Positions 27,077 through 35,722 are shown, counted from the stretch's first letter. The stretch is DNA of 64,000 bases from Pseudomonadota bacterium (GCA_018896025.1 JAHIND010000017.1:358078-422077); one strand, 5' to 3'. The notes: generated by a model from the letters alone, not told the origin. Program-made: numbers and translations.

Positions 27077-27777
27077 AAGGCCGGAGCGTTGCCCTTATAG
27101 CCGCGGCGGTGCTTATCTCCGCCCTGGCCCTCAGCCTGGGTTGCTCAACCACGGACCAGAGCCAGGCCGCCAGGCAGGAGATCGCCTGGGTACCCAAAAA
27201 ATTAGCGGTGATGCCCTTTATCCGGGTGGATGGCCCCATACAGCCCGGCGGCACGGTGTGCTGCCCGCTGACCGGCGCGACCTACAACACCGGCCAGATC
27301 ATCCCCGGAGCCGAGCGGGTCATGGACGACGCTCTCAACCTCGCTCTGCCCAATATCACCAGCATACCCTTTGTACCCTATGCCCAAACCGGCCTGGTTT
27401 TCGCCCAGATCGCCGGGCGGCAATACATGGACACCCTGCGCAAGGACGTGGTGGCCACCGGCAAGAAGCTGGGGGCCGACGCGGTGCTGGTGGGCTTCAT
27501 CTTCCGCTTCCGCCAGCGTCAGGGCACCGGCTATGCCGTGGACAAGCCCGCTTCGGTGGCCTTTGATCTTTCCATAGTGCGGGTCAGCGACGGCTCAGTG
27601 CTGTGGAAGAACAGCTTCGACGAAACCCAGCAGTCCCTATCCCAGGACCTGCTCAACCTAGGCCAGTACATGAAGCACGGCTTGAGCTGGTACACCGCCG
27701 AAGAACTGGGCAAGATCGGCATGAGCCGCCTGCTGGAGCGCTTCCCCTGGCGCAAGACCGCATCCAAAACCGAGTAA
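27073..27777 (+). CDS. Hypothetical lipoprotein between hisB and hisA
   Basis: 234 residues. A signal peptide ends in lipobox LSLGC (C24). The mature part contains KKLAVMPFIRVD, KKLGADAVLVGFIFRFR and VAFDLSIVRVSDGSVLWKNSFDE, the strand pattern of periplasmic CsgG/GNA1162-type lipoproteins. ATGA overlap with hisB and five bases to hisA place it inside a his operon, although an envelope lipoprotein has no obvious role in histidine synthesis. Function unknown. Confidence 0.85.
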   Translation: MKGRSVALIAAAVLISALALSLGCSTTDQSQAARQEIAWVPKKLAVMPFIRVDGPIQPGGTVCCPLTGATYNTGQIIPGAERVMDDALNLALPNITSIPFVPYAQTGLVFAQIAGRQYMDTLRKDVVATGKKLGADAVLVGFIFRFRQRQGTGYAVDKPASVAFDLSIVRVSDGSVLWKNSFDETQQSLSQDLLNLGQYMKHGLSWYTAEELGKIGMSRLLERFPWRKTASKTE

Positions 27778-27782
27778 ACATC

Positions 27783-28511
27783 TTGGAAGCCATACCTGCC
27801 GTAGATTTGAAAGGTGGCCGCTGCGTGCGTTTGCGCCAGGGCCGCATGGATGACGAGACCGTATTCAGCGACGACCCGGTGGCCATGGCCCTGCGTTGGC
27901 AAGGGCTGGGAGCCAAGCGCCTGCACGTGGTGGACCTGGACGGCGCGGTGGAAGGCCGCCCGGCCAACGCCGAGGTGATAAGGCGCATCTGCGCCGCCCT
28001 CACCATCCCGGTGCAGTTGGGCGGCGGGGTGCGCGACCTGGCCGGCCTGGAGCGCACCCTGGCCCTGGGGGTGGACCGGGTGATCCTGGGCACCCTGGCC
28101 GCCCGCGAGCCGCAGACGGCCTTGGAGGCGGCGAAGCGTTTCCCCCAGCGGGTGGTCATCGGCATCGACGCCCGGGACGGCATGGTAGCGGTGCAGGGCT
28201 GGACCGAGCAGAGCAAGCTGCACTTCCTGGACGCGGCCCGGGGCTTCGACGTGCCCGAGGTGGCAGCCATCGTCTTCACCGACATCGCCCGCGACGGCAT
28301 GCACAGCGGCCCCAACCTTGAGAGCACCCGCCGCCTCTGCGGGGAGGTGAACACGCCGATTATCGCCGCGGGCGGAGTGCACGACCTGGACGACGTGCGG
28401 CGTTTGATGGAAATGGCCCCCCTGGGCCTGGCCGGGTTCATCACCGGCCGGGCCATATACGAAGGCACTTTGGATTTGGGCGAGGCCCTGGCCCTGGTGG
28501 CCCAGGGCTGA
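27783..28511 (+). CDS. hisA: HisA, ProFAR isomerase
   Basis: 242 residues, (beta/alpha)8 barrel. It opens LEAIPAVDLKGGRCVRLRQG, with the first catalytic Asp in AVDLK, and has the GGGVRD and TDIARDGMHSGPN phosphate-binding repeats. It isomerises ProFAR to PRFAR in histidine synthesis. No ATG or GTG is available; TTG at 27783 is the start, placed five bases after the lipoprotein stop, so it may depend on coupled translation. Confidence 0.97.
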   Translation: MEAIPAVDLKGGRCVRLRQGRMDDETVFSDDPVAMALRWQGLGAKRLHVVDLDGAVEGRPANAEVIRRICAALTIPVQLGGGVRDLAGLERTLALGVDRVILGTLAAREPQTALEAAKRFPQRVVIGIDARDGMVAVQGWTEQSKLHFLDAARGFDVPEVAAIVFTDIARDGMHSGPNLESTRRLCGEVNTPIIAAGGVHDLDDVRRLMEMAPLGLAGFITGRAIYEGTLDLGEALALVAQG

Positions 28512-28604
28512 TCCAGCGGCCCGGCCCGCTCGGGGCCAAGCTATAAAAAAACCCGGACCCCAGCCGCCAACTCACGGTAGAGGCCCCGTAACCTGGATGA
28601 ATCC

Positions 28605-29411
28605 GTGAAGCTCTCAGCCCCTCCCACTTCGCCGCCGCCTCCAGAACCGCCCCGCAAGCGGCCGACCGCCTCCATCGCAATAGGCGTGATCGGGCTGGTG
28701 GCGGTGACGGTGCTGCTGATCCTCTACTGGCAGCCCCTGTGGCATTTCACCAAGCAACTATGGGTGATACTGCAGGACCGCGAGGCCTTCCGGGCCCGCA
28801 TCGAGTCCTATGGGATGTGGGCCCCCCTGGTGTTCGTGGTGTTCCAGATATTCCAGGTGCTGGTCTCGCCCATACCCGGCGAGCTGGTGGGCGCGGCCGG
28901 GGGCTATGTCTTCGGCTGGTTCCCCTCCCTGGTCTATTCCACCATTGGCCTTTCCATTGGCTCCTGGATCAACTTTTTCGCCGCCCGCCTGCTGGGCCAG
29001 GCCCTGGTGGAGCGCTTCGTTCCGCCCAAGTACCTGGCCAAGCTTTCCTTCCTCATGGAACGCCAGGGGGTGATCGCCAGCTTCATCTTCTTCCTCATCC
29101 CCGGCTTCCCCAAGGACTACTTCTGCTTCGCTCTGGGCATAACCCCCATGAGCTGGCGCATCTTCATGGTGGTCAGCTCGGTGGGGCGCATACCCGGCAC
29201 CCTGATGCTAAGCCTGCAAGGCGCGGCCATCTACCACGAAAACTACTGGAGCTTCGTGATCCTGGGCGTCTTGAGCCTGGCTTTCATCGCGCCGGTGTAC
29301 TTCTGGCGCGAGCGCATCTATCAGTTGCTTTATCGTCTTGAAAAAAACCGGGGGCCCCTCAACGGGGACGGGGACAAGGGCGACTCTAGCGATGAGCCGC
29401 CAAAGGCATGA
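28605..29411 (+). CDS. TVP38/TMEM64-family (VTT domain) membrane protein
   Basis: 268 residues. A proline-rich cytosolic start is followed by a membrane helix near 25-47 and the VTT core: VLVSPIPGELVGAAGGYVFGW, SWINFFAARLLGQ, then FIFFLIPGFPKDYFCFALG. The G-x-x-x-G and PGFPKD signatures fit the YdjX/TVP38 branch of the DedA superfamily, thought to act as lipid scramblases. The start is a GTG. Its last 26 bases overlap a small minus-strand gene at 29386. Confidence 0.88.
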   Translation: MKLSAPPTSPPPPEPPRKRPTASIAIGVIGLVAVTVLLILYWQPLWHFTKQLWVILQDREAFRARIESYGMWAPLVFVVFQIFQVLVSPIPGELVGAAGGYVFGWFPSLVYSTIGLSIGSWINFFAARLLGQALVERFVPPKYLAKLSFLMERQGVIASFIFFLIPGFPKDYFCFALGITPMSWRIFMVVSSVGRIPGTLMLSLQGAAIYHENYWSFVILGVLSLAFIAPVYFWRERIYQLLYRLEKNRGPLNGDGDKGDSSDEPPKA

Positions 29412-29631
29412 GCAGGACCTGGGCCGGGCCCTCGCCGCTTTGGGCCCGGGACTGGCGGGACCATAGGGAGCAGGGGCGGCAGGAAAAAGAGGGCCAACGG
29501 CGGCGCACCACCACCTCCAGGCACACGCCGTAGAGCCCGCAATCGACGTTGCGGTGCTCGGGCACCTGCTCGAAGGAGAGCAGCCTATCCAGGTAGGCCG
29601 GCCCGTGGGGCCTGTGGTTACGATGACGCAT
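29386..29631 (-). CDS. Small cysteine-containing hypothetical protein, 81 aa
   Basis: Encodes a basic protein with five cysteines in a zinc-ribbon-like arrangement (VDCGLYGVCLE, then WPSFSCRPCSLW). It overlaps the 3' end of the VTT gene by 26 bases in antisense. The cysteine spacing resembles small deltaproteobacterial proteins I have seen, but there is no clear ribosome site before the ATG at 29631. Confidence 0.45.
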   Translation of the reverse strand: MRHRNHRPHGPAYLDRLLSFEQVPEHRNVDCGLYGVCLEVVVRRRWPSFSCRPCSLWSRQSRAQSGEGPAQVLLMPLAAHR

Positions 29632-29734
29632 TTACGCCGCCGCCGAATGGGTTGTTGGTTCCGCAAATCTAGCACAACCACCCACCCCCCGCCAACCCTT
29701 GCCCCTGGCGCGCCATGAGGATAATCTTGTAGCT

Positions 29735-30475
29735 ATGGACCTTATTTTCGAAGCAGCCGAGGCCCAGGCCTACGAACGCTGGCTGGAGACCCCGGCCGGG
29801 CAGGCCTATGTGCGCGAGAGCTGCGCCCTGCTGGACCGCACCCTGGACTTCCACCCCGGCTGGCGGGTGCTGGATGTGGGCTGCGGCCTGGGGGTGCATC
29901 TGGCCCACCTTATGTCCCGGGGGGCCATGGTGCACGGCCTGGAGGCCGGGCCGATGGCCGCCCGCCTGGCCGCCGGACGCCTGGGCCCCAAGGCCGACAT
30001 CGAGGTGGGCGACGCCCACGACCTGCCCTACGACGACAACAGCTTCGACGCGGTGATCCTGGTGGACACCCTGGAGTTCACCGAGCGCCGGGCCCAGGTG
30101 GTGGCCGAGGCGGCCCGGGTGGCCACCAGCCGGGTGTGCCTAATCGCCATGAACCTGCTTTCGCCCCGCACCTGGCTGGCCCACCTGCCCGGCGGCGGGC
30201 ACCCCTTCGCGGGGGCGATGCTCCTGCCGCCCTGGTCCCTGTTCCGCCTGGTGCGTGAGGTGTTGGGCCCGGTGCCCAGCTCCTGGGCGGCCACGCCCCC
30301 CTGGCGCGGCTCCAACCTGCGCCACTGGCCCCTGGGCAACCTCTGGGCCCTGTGCGCGGCGGTGACCCCCCGCTACCGCACCCGGCCCCTGACCGTCACC
30401 AACACCGCGGGCGCGTCTCCGGCCCAGCCCATGCCCAGCCACGGCCGCATCAGCGTATTGCACCGGATCAAGTAG
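29735..30475 (+). CDS. Class I SAM-dependent methyltransferase
   Basis: 246 residues. Motif I is VLDVGCGLGVHLAHL, followed by the acidic loop GLEAGP and GDAHDLPYDDNSFDAVILVD, the Methyltransf_11 pattern. Substrate not predictable. ATG at 29735 is chosen because conserved sequence starts there; the nearest purine-rich box (GAGGA) is rather far upstream. It ends seven bases before the FmdE gene and probably shares its transcript. Confidence 0.88.
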   Translation: MDLIFEAAEAQAYERWLETPAGQAYVRESCALLDRTLDFHPGWRVLDVGCGLGVHLAHLMSRGAMVHGLEAGPMAARLAAGRLGPKADIEVGDAHDLPYDDNSFDAVILVDTLEFTERRAQVVAEAARVATSRVCLIAMNLLSPRTWLAHLPGGGHPFAGAMLLPPWSLFRLVREVLGPVPSSWAATPPWRGSNLRHWPLGNLWALCAAVTPRYRTRPLTVTNTAGASPAQPMPSHGRISVLHRIK

Positions 30476-30482
30476 GAGACCC

Positions 30483-31139
30483 ATGACCAGCGAGCGCCCA
30501 CAAAGCCCCTCCTTCGACGCCATGCCGCCGGTCCCGCCCCGGGAGCAGGTGGAGAGCTTGGTCGCGGCCTCGGCCCGCATCCACGGCCACCTGTGCTCCG
30601 GACAGGTAATCGGGGTGCGCATGGCCATCCTGGGCCTGGGCCTGCTGGGCTATCCTTGCCCTCTGCCCTACCCGGAAATTAAGAACCTGGTGGGGGTGGT
30701 GGAAAGCGAACGCTGCCTGTCGGACGCGGTGGCCGTGGCCAGCGGGTTGCGCTTTGGGCGCGGTTCCCTTAAATTAGTCAACCTGGGCCTGCTGGCCGCC
30801 ACCTTTGGCGAGATTTCCAGCGGCCGGGCGGTGCGCCTGATCAGCCGGGAACAGGCCCGAAAGCTTGCGCTGGACTACGCCCCCCAGGCGACCAACCCGC
30901 ACACCGCCCAGACCGAGGCTTACATGATAATGCCCAACGCCGAGTTGTTCGACGCGGCCTGGGTGGAACTGAAAATACCGGCTCATGAAATGCCCGGAGC
31001 CAGGCCCAAGAAAATGGCCTGCGAGCAATGCGGCGTGCTGGTACGTAGCGGCCAGGCTGTCCGGGAAAACGGGCGCACCCTTTGTCCGGTGTGCGCCGGG
31101 CGGGCCTATTTCAACCTTGGCCCGAATTTGGAGTTGTGA
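30483..31139 (+). CDS. FmdE-family protein with C-terminal zinc ribbon
   Basis: 218 residues. The FmdE domain begins IHGHLCSGQVIGVRMAILG, where the His and Cys bind metal in this family, and includes VESERCLSDAVAVASG. A C-terminal treble-clef/zinc ribbon (ACEQCG, then LCPVCAG) follows. FmdE proteins are tied to tungsten/molybdenum formylmethanofuran dehydrogenase but are widespread in anaerobes without that complex. Its TGA overlaps the ATG of a molybdopterin-binding protein, so the pair likely acts in metal-cofactor handling. Confidence 0.9.
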   Translation: MTSERPQSPSFDAMPPVPPREQVESLVAASARIHGHLCSGQVIGVRMAILGLGLLGYPCPLPYPEIKNLVGVVESERCLSDAVAVASGLRFGRGSLKLVNLGLLAATFGEISSGRAVRLISREQARKLALDYAPQATNPHTAQTEAYMIMPNAELFDAAWVELKIPAHEMPGARPKKMACEQCGVLVRSGQAVRENGRTLCPVCAGRAYFNLGPNLEL

Positions 31140-32224
31140 TGGAGTTTGATTGCGGCGATCAGTGCGCCGCCGGTCCGGTGGGGCGGCTGGTCGATCTTGA
31201 CGATGCCGTGGGCCTGGTGCTGGCGCACGATCTTACCGAAGTGGTGCCCGGCCAGAGCAAGGGACCGGCCTTCAAGAAAGGCCACATGGTAACCCCCGCC
31301 GACCTGGAGCGCTTGGCCCGCATGGGCAAACGCCATCTGTACGTCCTGGAGATCGCCCCCCACGAGATGCACGAGAACGAGGCGGCCGAGCTGTTGGCCG
31401 CGGCGCTCTGCGGCCCCGGGGTGGAGCCTCTGGGTCCGCCCTCGGAGGGCAAGATCATTCTGGTGGCCGCCCGCGACGGCCTGTTCCGACTGGACCCGGA
31501 GCGCCTGACCCGCTTCAACCTGAACGGCGAGGTGATGTGCGCCACCATCCATCGCCACACCCCGGTGAAAAAAGGCCACCATTTGGGAGCCACCCGGGCG
31601 GTGCCCCTGGTGGTGGAGCGTCAGGCGGTGGCCGAGGCGGTGGAGCTGGCCTCTGAGCAGGGCGGCCTGCTTTGTGTGGCCCCCATGGCCCCGCTCAAGG
31701 CCGGGGTGGTGGTCACGGGCAACGAGGTGGCCAGCGGGCTCATCGAAGACCGCTTCGCCCCCATCGTCACCGGCAAGCTCCAGGCCCTGGGGGCCGGGGT
31801 CATGGGCGTGGAGTTCGCCCCGGACGACCGGGCGGCGGTGGCCTCGGCCATCAAGAGCCTGGTGCGCCGGGGAGCCGAGATTATCATCACCACCGCGGGC
31901 ATGAGCGTGGACCCCGACGACGTCACCCGCATGGCCATCGCCGACGCCGGTGGACGCGACCTGCTCTACGGCACCCCGGTGCTGCCCGGAGCCATGTTCC
32001 TCTACGGCCGGATGGACGGCCCGGGCGGCGAGTTGCCCATCCTGGGAGTGCCCGCCTGCGCCCTGTTCCACCCCACCACCATCTTGGACCTGATTTTGCC
32101 CAGGGTGCTGGCCGGGGAGCGCTTCACCCGCCAAAGCATCGCCGCCCTGGCCCACGGGGGCTATTGCCAGAACTGCGCCGACGGCTGCCGCTTCCCGGTG
32201 TGCGGCTTCGGCCGAGGCGGCTAG
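31139..32224 (+). CDS. MoeA/MoaB-like molybdopterin-binding protein
   Basis: 361 residues. The MoCF domain spans about 190-320: GVVVTGNEVASGL, then ITTAGMSVDPDDVT, and the ILGVPACALF segment. The N-terminal half resembles the MoeA-associated regions but is divergent. An unusual Cys-rich tail, GGYCQNCADGCRFPVCGFG, could bind a metal or cluster. ATG at 31139 overlaps the FmdE stop (TGATG) with GGAG upstream. A role in molybdate or tungstate insertion, working with the FmdE protein, is the best inference. Confidence 0.88.
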   Translation: MEFDCGDQCAAGPVGRLVDLDDAVGLVLAHDLTEVVPGQSKGPAFKKGHMVTPADLERLARMGKRHLYVLEIAPHEMHENEAAELLAAALCGPGVEPLGPPSEGKIILVAARDGLFRLDPERLTRFNLNGEVMCATIHRHTPVKKGHHLGATRAVPLVVERQAVAEAVELASEQGGLLCVAPMAPLKAGVVVTGNEVASGLIEDRFAPIVTGKLQALGAGVMGVEFAPDDRAAVASAIKSLVRRGAEIIITTAGMSVDPDDVTRMAIADAGGRDLLYGTPVLPGAMFLYGRMDGPGGELPILGVPACALFHPTTILDLILPRVLAGERFTRQSIAALAHGGYCQNCADGCRFPVCGFGRGG

Positions 32225-32431
32225 CCCCGGCACCAAATATTTTGGCGGCGGGTGCGGCCACGCCCTGCTGCCGCGCGGGTGGCCTTCCTTGGCCCCGATC
32301 TGGGGTCGAGCGGCAAACCTTGCTAAAATTACTTGCATTTTGCCAAACAGTGCCCATAGTTTATGTATGAGAAGACTATAAGGCATGGCCTGGCTCACCG
32401 TGTCCGGACAAAACGAGAAAAGGAACGTAAA

Positions 32432-33190
32432 ATGGTCCGCTTAAGGCAAATACGCTTGGCTTTGGCCGGATTGCTGGGTTTGGCGTTGCTCATGGTTGGC
32501 GGCCCCGCCTGGGCCGACAGCATGAACATCGCCTATCGGGGAAGCAGCAACATAACCTACTGGGTGGACGGGCAGCGGAGGGACGTGCTCACGGCGGAGT
32601 TTTATACGCCCACCACCTATCAGGACGCCACTTGGTTCGGCTATTGTGTGGACCCCCTGCAAAACTTCAGCAATCCCATTGTCCCCGGTGACCCCAATTC
32701 CTGGTCCGGGCCGGAGATCAGCCCGGCGGTGACCGGTTTCAACTGGCGCGAGGCGGCTTGGCTCATGGAAAACTATGCCCCAGGCAACGACTGGCTCAGC
32801 GACCCCAGTTCGGTGGACTACAGCTCCTCTGCCGTCAAGCTGGCTATCCAGGCGGTCCAGTTGGCCATATGGGAAGTGACCGTGGACCCCAGCGCCACCT
32901 ACACCGCCAGCAGCGTCACCGACAGTTCCAGCCGCTTCTACACCACCAGCAGCGAGGCTGCGACCTTGGCTGGCAGCTATCTGGTGGCCCTGAGCGAATA
33001 TAAGAGCTCCACCGGCGGGACCATCGACCTGTCCGGGCAATACAAGATCAACGACCAGAGCGACCGCCAGGACCTGATCGTGGGCACCGGCGGCACGGCC
33101 GGAGCCCCTGAGCCCGCCACCATGCTGCTCATGGCCAGCGCCCTGGCCCTGGGCGGAGGAGTATTGCGGCGCCGCCGCAAGCGGGCCTAG
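32432..33190 (+). CDS. PEP-CTERM sorting-domain secreted protein (second)
   Basis: 252 residues with a signal peptide (LALAGLLGLALLMVGGPAWA) and a C-terminal APEPATMLLMASALALGGG followed by RRRRKR. The mature part is aromatic and Asp/Ser/Thr-rich (TTYQDATWFGYCVDP, WREAAWLMENYAPG), resembling thioester-type or TQXA surface domains in overall texture. ATG at 32432 is chosen because AAGGA precedes it. It needs an exosortase, not encoded here. A bidirectional-looking terminator follows at 33210. Confidence 0.9.
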   Translation: MVRLRQIRLALAGLLGLALLMVGGPAWADSMNIAYRGSSNITYWVDGQRRDVLTAEFYTPTTYQDATWFGYCVDPLQNFSNPIVPGDPNSWSGPEISPAVTGFNWREAAWLMENYAPGNDWLSDPSSVDYSSSAVKLAIQAVQLAIWEVTVDPSATYTASSVTDSSSRFYTTSSEAATLAGSYLVALSEYKSSTGGTIDLSGQYKINDQSDRQDLIVGTGGTAGAPEPATMLLMASALALGGGVLRRRRKRA

Positions 33191-33209
33191 TCTTTCCCCT
33201 ATAAACACC

Positions 33210-33245
33210 ACGGCCCCGCCGCCATAGCGGTGGGGCCGTTTTTTA
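33210..33245 (+). terminator. Rho-independent terminator after the second PEP-CTERM gene
   Basis: ACGGCCCC-GCCGC pairs with GCGGT-GGGGCCGT around a CATA loop, followed by TTTTTT. It separates this gene from the convergent rhodanese gene. Confidence 0.92.
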
Positions 33246-33262
33246 TGGCCGCAGCGGTGTAG

Positions 33263-34102
33263 CTAGCCGTTCTGCAACCGCTCCAGCATCTCTCCCAGGG
33301 CCTGGAGGTGGCTTTTCTCCTCCTGACCCAGCTCCTCGAGCAAGGCCCGGCTCTTGGACTGATCCATGCGCTGGGCCAGACGCAGGTACAGATCCATGGC
33401 CTGGGTCTCCAGGCCCATGGCCAGCATGAGCACCTCGGCTTGTCCCTGGGCGGCGTCGGTGTGCTGGGCCAGGAACTCCTCCACCTTCCAGCCACCCTCC
33501 ATGAACGGGGCGTTGCCCTGGGCTTCCAGCTCGGCCCCCTGGCGCTCCTCAGGGGCCAGCCCCTCCCAGGCGCGCTTCAAGCGGTCCATGTGGCGATCCT
33601 CGAAACCGGCCAGCCGCTGGTAAAGCTCGGACAGCTCCTGGTGATCCGTGGCCTGGGCCAGGCCCTGGTAGCAGGCGGCCAAGCCGCGCTCCAGGGAATA
33701 GGCGGCGGCCAGGACCAGGGCCGGGCTCTCGCCGGGGTCCATGATCTCCAGGCCCCAATCGGGCGTCCCCTGGGCGGTCAGGCCGTCCCAGGCCTTGATG
33801 CCCCCCTCCAGGTTGTAGACCTCCTTGAAGCCCTGACCTTGCAGCATCTGGGCCGCCGCCCGGCTGCGCCCGCCCACCGCGCAATAGGCCACCACCGGTT
33901 CCTGGGGGTTGAGTTCGTCCAGGCGGCCGGGCAACTCGGCCAGGGGCACCAACTTGGCCCCGGCCAGGTGGCGCTTTTCATACTCCCCCGGCTGGCGCAC
34001 GTCCAACAGGGTGTAGCCGCCCTCCTGGTGCTCGTCGCGGAATTTCTTGAGCTGCTCGGGGCTAAGATTGGGGGCGCGGCGAAAAAGCTGCTTGAGTTTC
34101 AT
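33263..34102 (-). CDS. Rhodanese / ferritin-like fusion protein
   Basis: 279 residues. Residues 1-112 are a rhodanese domain: TLLDVRQPGEYEKRH and the active-site loop YCAVGGRS with C74. Residues 125-279 are a four-helix ferritin-like (rubrerythrin-like) domain with Glu/His pairs such as ERGLAACYQ, FEDRHMDRL, ETQAMDLYLRL and EEKSHLQAL. Fusions of this kind are known in anaerobes and are thought to join sulfane-sulfur transfer with a di-iron or oxidative-stress function. Cytosolic. Followed upstream by the sterol-desaturase gene. Confidence 0.88.
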   Translation of the reverse strand: MKLKQLFRRAPNLSPEQLKKFRDEHQEGGYTLLDVRQPGEYEKRHLAGAKLVPLAELPGRLDELNPQEPVVAYCAVGGRSRAAAQMLQGQGFKEVYNLEGGIKAWDGLTAQGTPDWGLEIMDPGESPALVLAAAYSLERGLAACYQGLAQATDHQELSELYQRLAGFEDRHMDRLKRAWEGLAPEERQGAELEAQGNAPFMEGGWKVEEFLAQHTDAAQGQAEVLMLAMGLETQAMDLYLRLAQRMDQSKSRALLEELGQEEKSHLQALGEMLERLQNG

Positions 34103-34119
34103 GAAAAGCCTTTCCGGGT

Positions 34120-34914
34120 CTAATTCACATATCTGGTGAAGGGCATGATCAGCAGGTGCCCCAGGCCCAATTTTTTCTCCTGAAAGTGGCCCCCCACCCC
34201 GATTTTGATGCGCCCCTGGTCCGTGTCCTGGATAAGGGTGCCCAGAATGCGATCCCAGATGCTCAGGATGGTGCCGTAGTTGGAGTTACGCTCATTTATC
34301 ACCACCGAGTGGTGGATACGGTGCATGGATGGGGGCACGAACAGCACCCACCAGATGCGCTCCAGCCAGGCCGGGACCTTCAGGCTGCTGTGCTGGAACT
34401 GGGCGGCCAAGACCAGGCTGGACTCGAAGATGAGCACCCCCAGGATGTCGGCCCCCAAGAAGAACACCAGGCCCAGCTTGATGGACTCGCTTATGGTCAG
34501 TTCGCCCAGGTGAAAACGAGTGGCCGTGGAAACGTCCATGTTCAGGTCGGTGTGATGCACCCGGTGGAAGCGCCAGAACAGGGGCACCACATGGTTGAGC
34601 AGGTGCCACACCCACAGCAACAGGTCCAGGAAAATCACGGTGACCACCACCCGGGCCCAAGAGGGAAGCGGGGTTAGGTAGAGCAGGCCTATGTGATTGG
34701 CGGTGACATAGGCGCTCACCGCCAGCACCGCCCCGGCATAGACCACGCGCAGCACCAAGCTGTTGAACACGGTCATGCCCAGGTTGATGAACCAGCGCTT
34801 GGTTTTGCTCACCGAGGGCCGCCGATAGGGCACGGCCAGCTCCAGGAGCAGGAAAAACACCAGGCCCCCCATGAAAATGCTCATGCGCAGGGTGACGAAA
34901 TCGGCAGGCGTCAA
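34120..34914 (-). CDS. Sterol desaturase / fatty-acid hydroxylase family protein
   Basis: 264 residues, integral membrane, with the di-iron histidine boxes HLLNH, HRVHH and HRIHH in order. The family hydroxylates or desaturates lipids with oxygen. The start is TTG at 34914 with AAGGAG seven bases upstream; an ATG at 34986 has no site and would add a non-hydrophobic tail. An oxygen-using lipid enzyme is notable beside a ferritin-like stress protein. Substrate unknown. Confidence 0.87.
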   Translation of the reverse strand: MTPADFVTLRMSIFMGGLVFFLLLELAVPYRRPSVSKTKRWFINLGMTVFNSLVLRVVYAGAVLAVSAYVTANHIGLLYLTPLPSWARVVVTVIFLDLLLWVWHLLNHVVPLFWRFHRVHHTDLNMDVSTATRFHLGELTISESIKLGLVFFLGADILGVLIFESSLVLAAQFQHSSLKVPAWLERIWWVLFVPPSMHRIHHSVVINERNSNYGTILSIWDRILGTLIQDTDQGRIKIGVGGHFQEKKLGLGHLLIMPFTRYVN

Positions 34915-34996
34915 GGCGCTTCTCCTTGTGGTGGAGCCGCGCCGGGGGGCGGCCCAGGACGGCCCCCCCCGTATCGCGGCGGTCAAGTGGATGTAT

Positions 34997-35434
34997 CTAT
35001 TGTAGTTCGGCCTTGGCCTTGTTGTAAGCCTCTTGCAGGTTGTTGAGGGCCTTTTCCAGCTCCGGCTTGGCCTTGGCCCAGGCCTCGCCGCCCTTGTCCT
35101 TCATGGCCGCCATCTTGTCGCTCACCGCTTGCTGCTTTTCCTGCAGGTCGGCCAGCGCCTGCTTGGCCTGCTCCTTGCCCGCGGCGGCCTGCTCCTTGGC
35201 CTTTTGCATCAGCTCGTCGCTCTGCTGTTTGAGCGAGTCGTACTGCTGATTGACCTGGGCCATGAACTCGTCTTTTTTCTGCTTGGAATAGGCCACGGCC
35301 GTGTCCACGGCCTCCTTGGCCTCTTTTTTCACCTGGGCGGCGGTTACTTTTTGTTCGTCGTTTCCGCTGCAACCGGCCACGGCGAAAAGCGCGGCTGCCG
35401 CGAGTAAGGTCGTTAACCAGATAATGCGTTTCAT
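34997..35434 (-). CDS. Helical coiled-coil lipoprotein, 145 aa
   Basis: Signal peptide ending in lipobox VAGC (C22), then about 120 residues of Lys/Glu/Ala/Gln-rich uninterrupted helix (EAKEAVDTAVAYSKQKK, DELMQKAKEQAAAGKEQ). The pattern is like stress-induced or Lpp/LEA-type lipoproteins that bridge or protect the envelope. No enzymatic motif. Own gene between the desaturase and the DUF1328 protein; a putative start ATG at 35434. Confidence 0.8.
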   Translation of the reverse strand: MKRIIWLTTLLAAAALFAVAGCSGNDEQKVTAAQVKKEAKEAVDTAVAYSKQKKDEFMAQVNQQYDSLKQQSDELMQKAKEQAAAGKEQAKQALADLQEKQQAVSDKMAAMKDKGGEAWAKAKPELEKALNNLQEAYNKAKAELQ

Positions 35435-35545
35435 TATGATCTCCAGCTTGAGATTAAAATCGGGCTGGGGCAGACCCTAGGTTGTAATTACTGCCACCGG
35501 GGAATCACCAGCGGCCAAGTTAGTGGGCTGCGAGCCCTGGGCGCG

Positions 35546-35722
35546 CTAGAGGCGGCCCCGCCGTCCGCCAATCAAGCCGGCGAGCAGAAGCACCACGAAC
35601 ACCACCAGGAAAACGTAAAACAATATCTTGGCTATCCCAGCCGCCGCCGCGGATATGCCGGTGAACCCGAAGGCCCCGGCGATGATGGCCACTACCAAAA
35701 AGATAAGAGCCCATCGTAACAT
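35546..35722 (-). CDS. DUF1328 small membrane protein
   Basis: 58 residues with two helices and the family pattern [41 protein letters not shown]. Related to E. coli YtjA. ATG at 35722 is used because AGGAGG lies six bases before it; GTG two codons upstream is fused to that site. Often stress-induced in other bacteria. Followed by a 188-base gap with no recognised feature before the NifU-like gene. Confidence 0.93.
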   Translation of the reverse strand: MLRWALIFLVVAIIAGAFGFTGISAAAAGIAKILFYVFLVVFVVLLLAGLIGGRRGRL

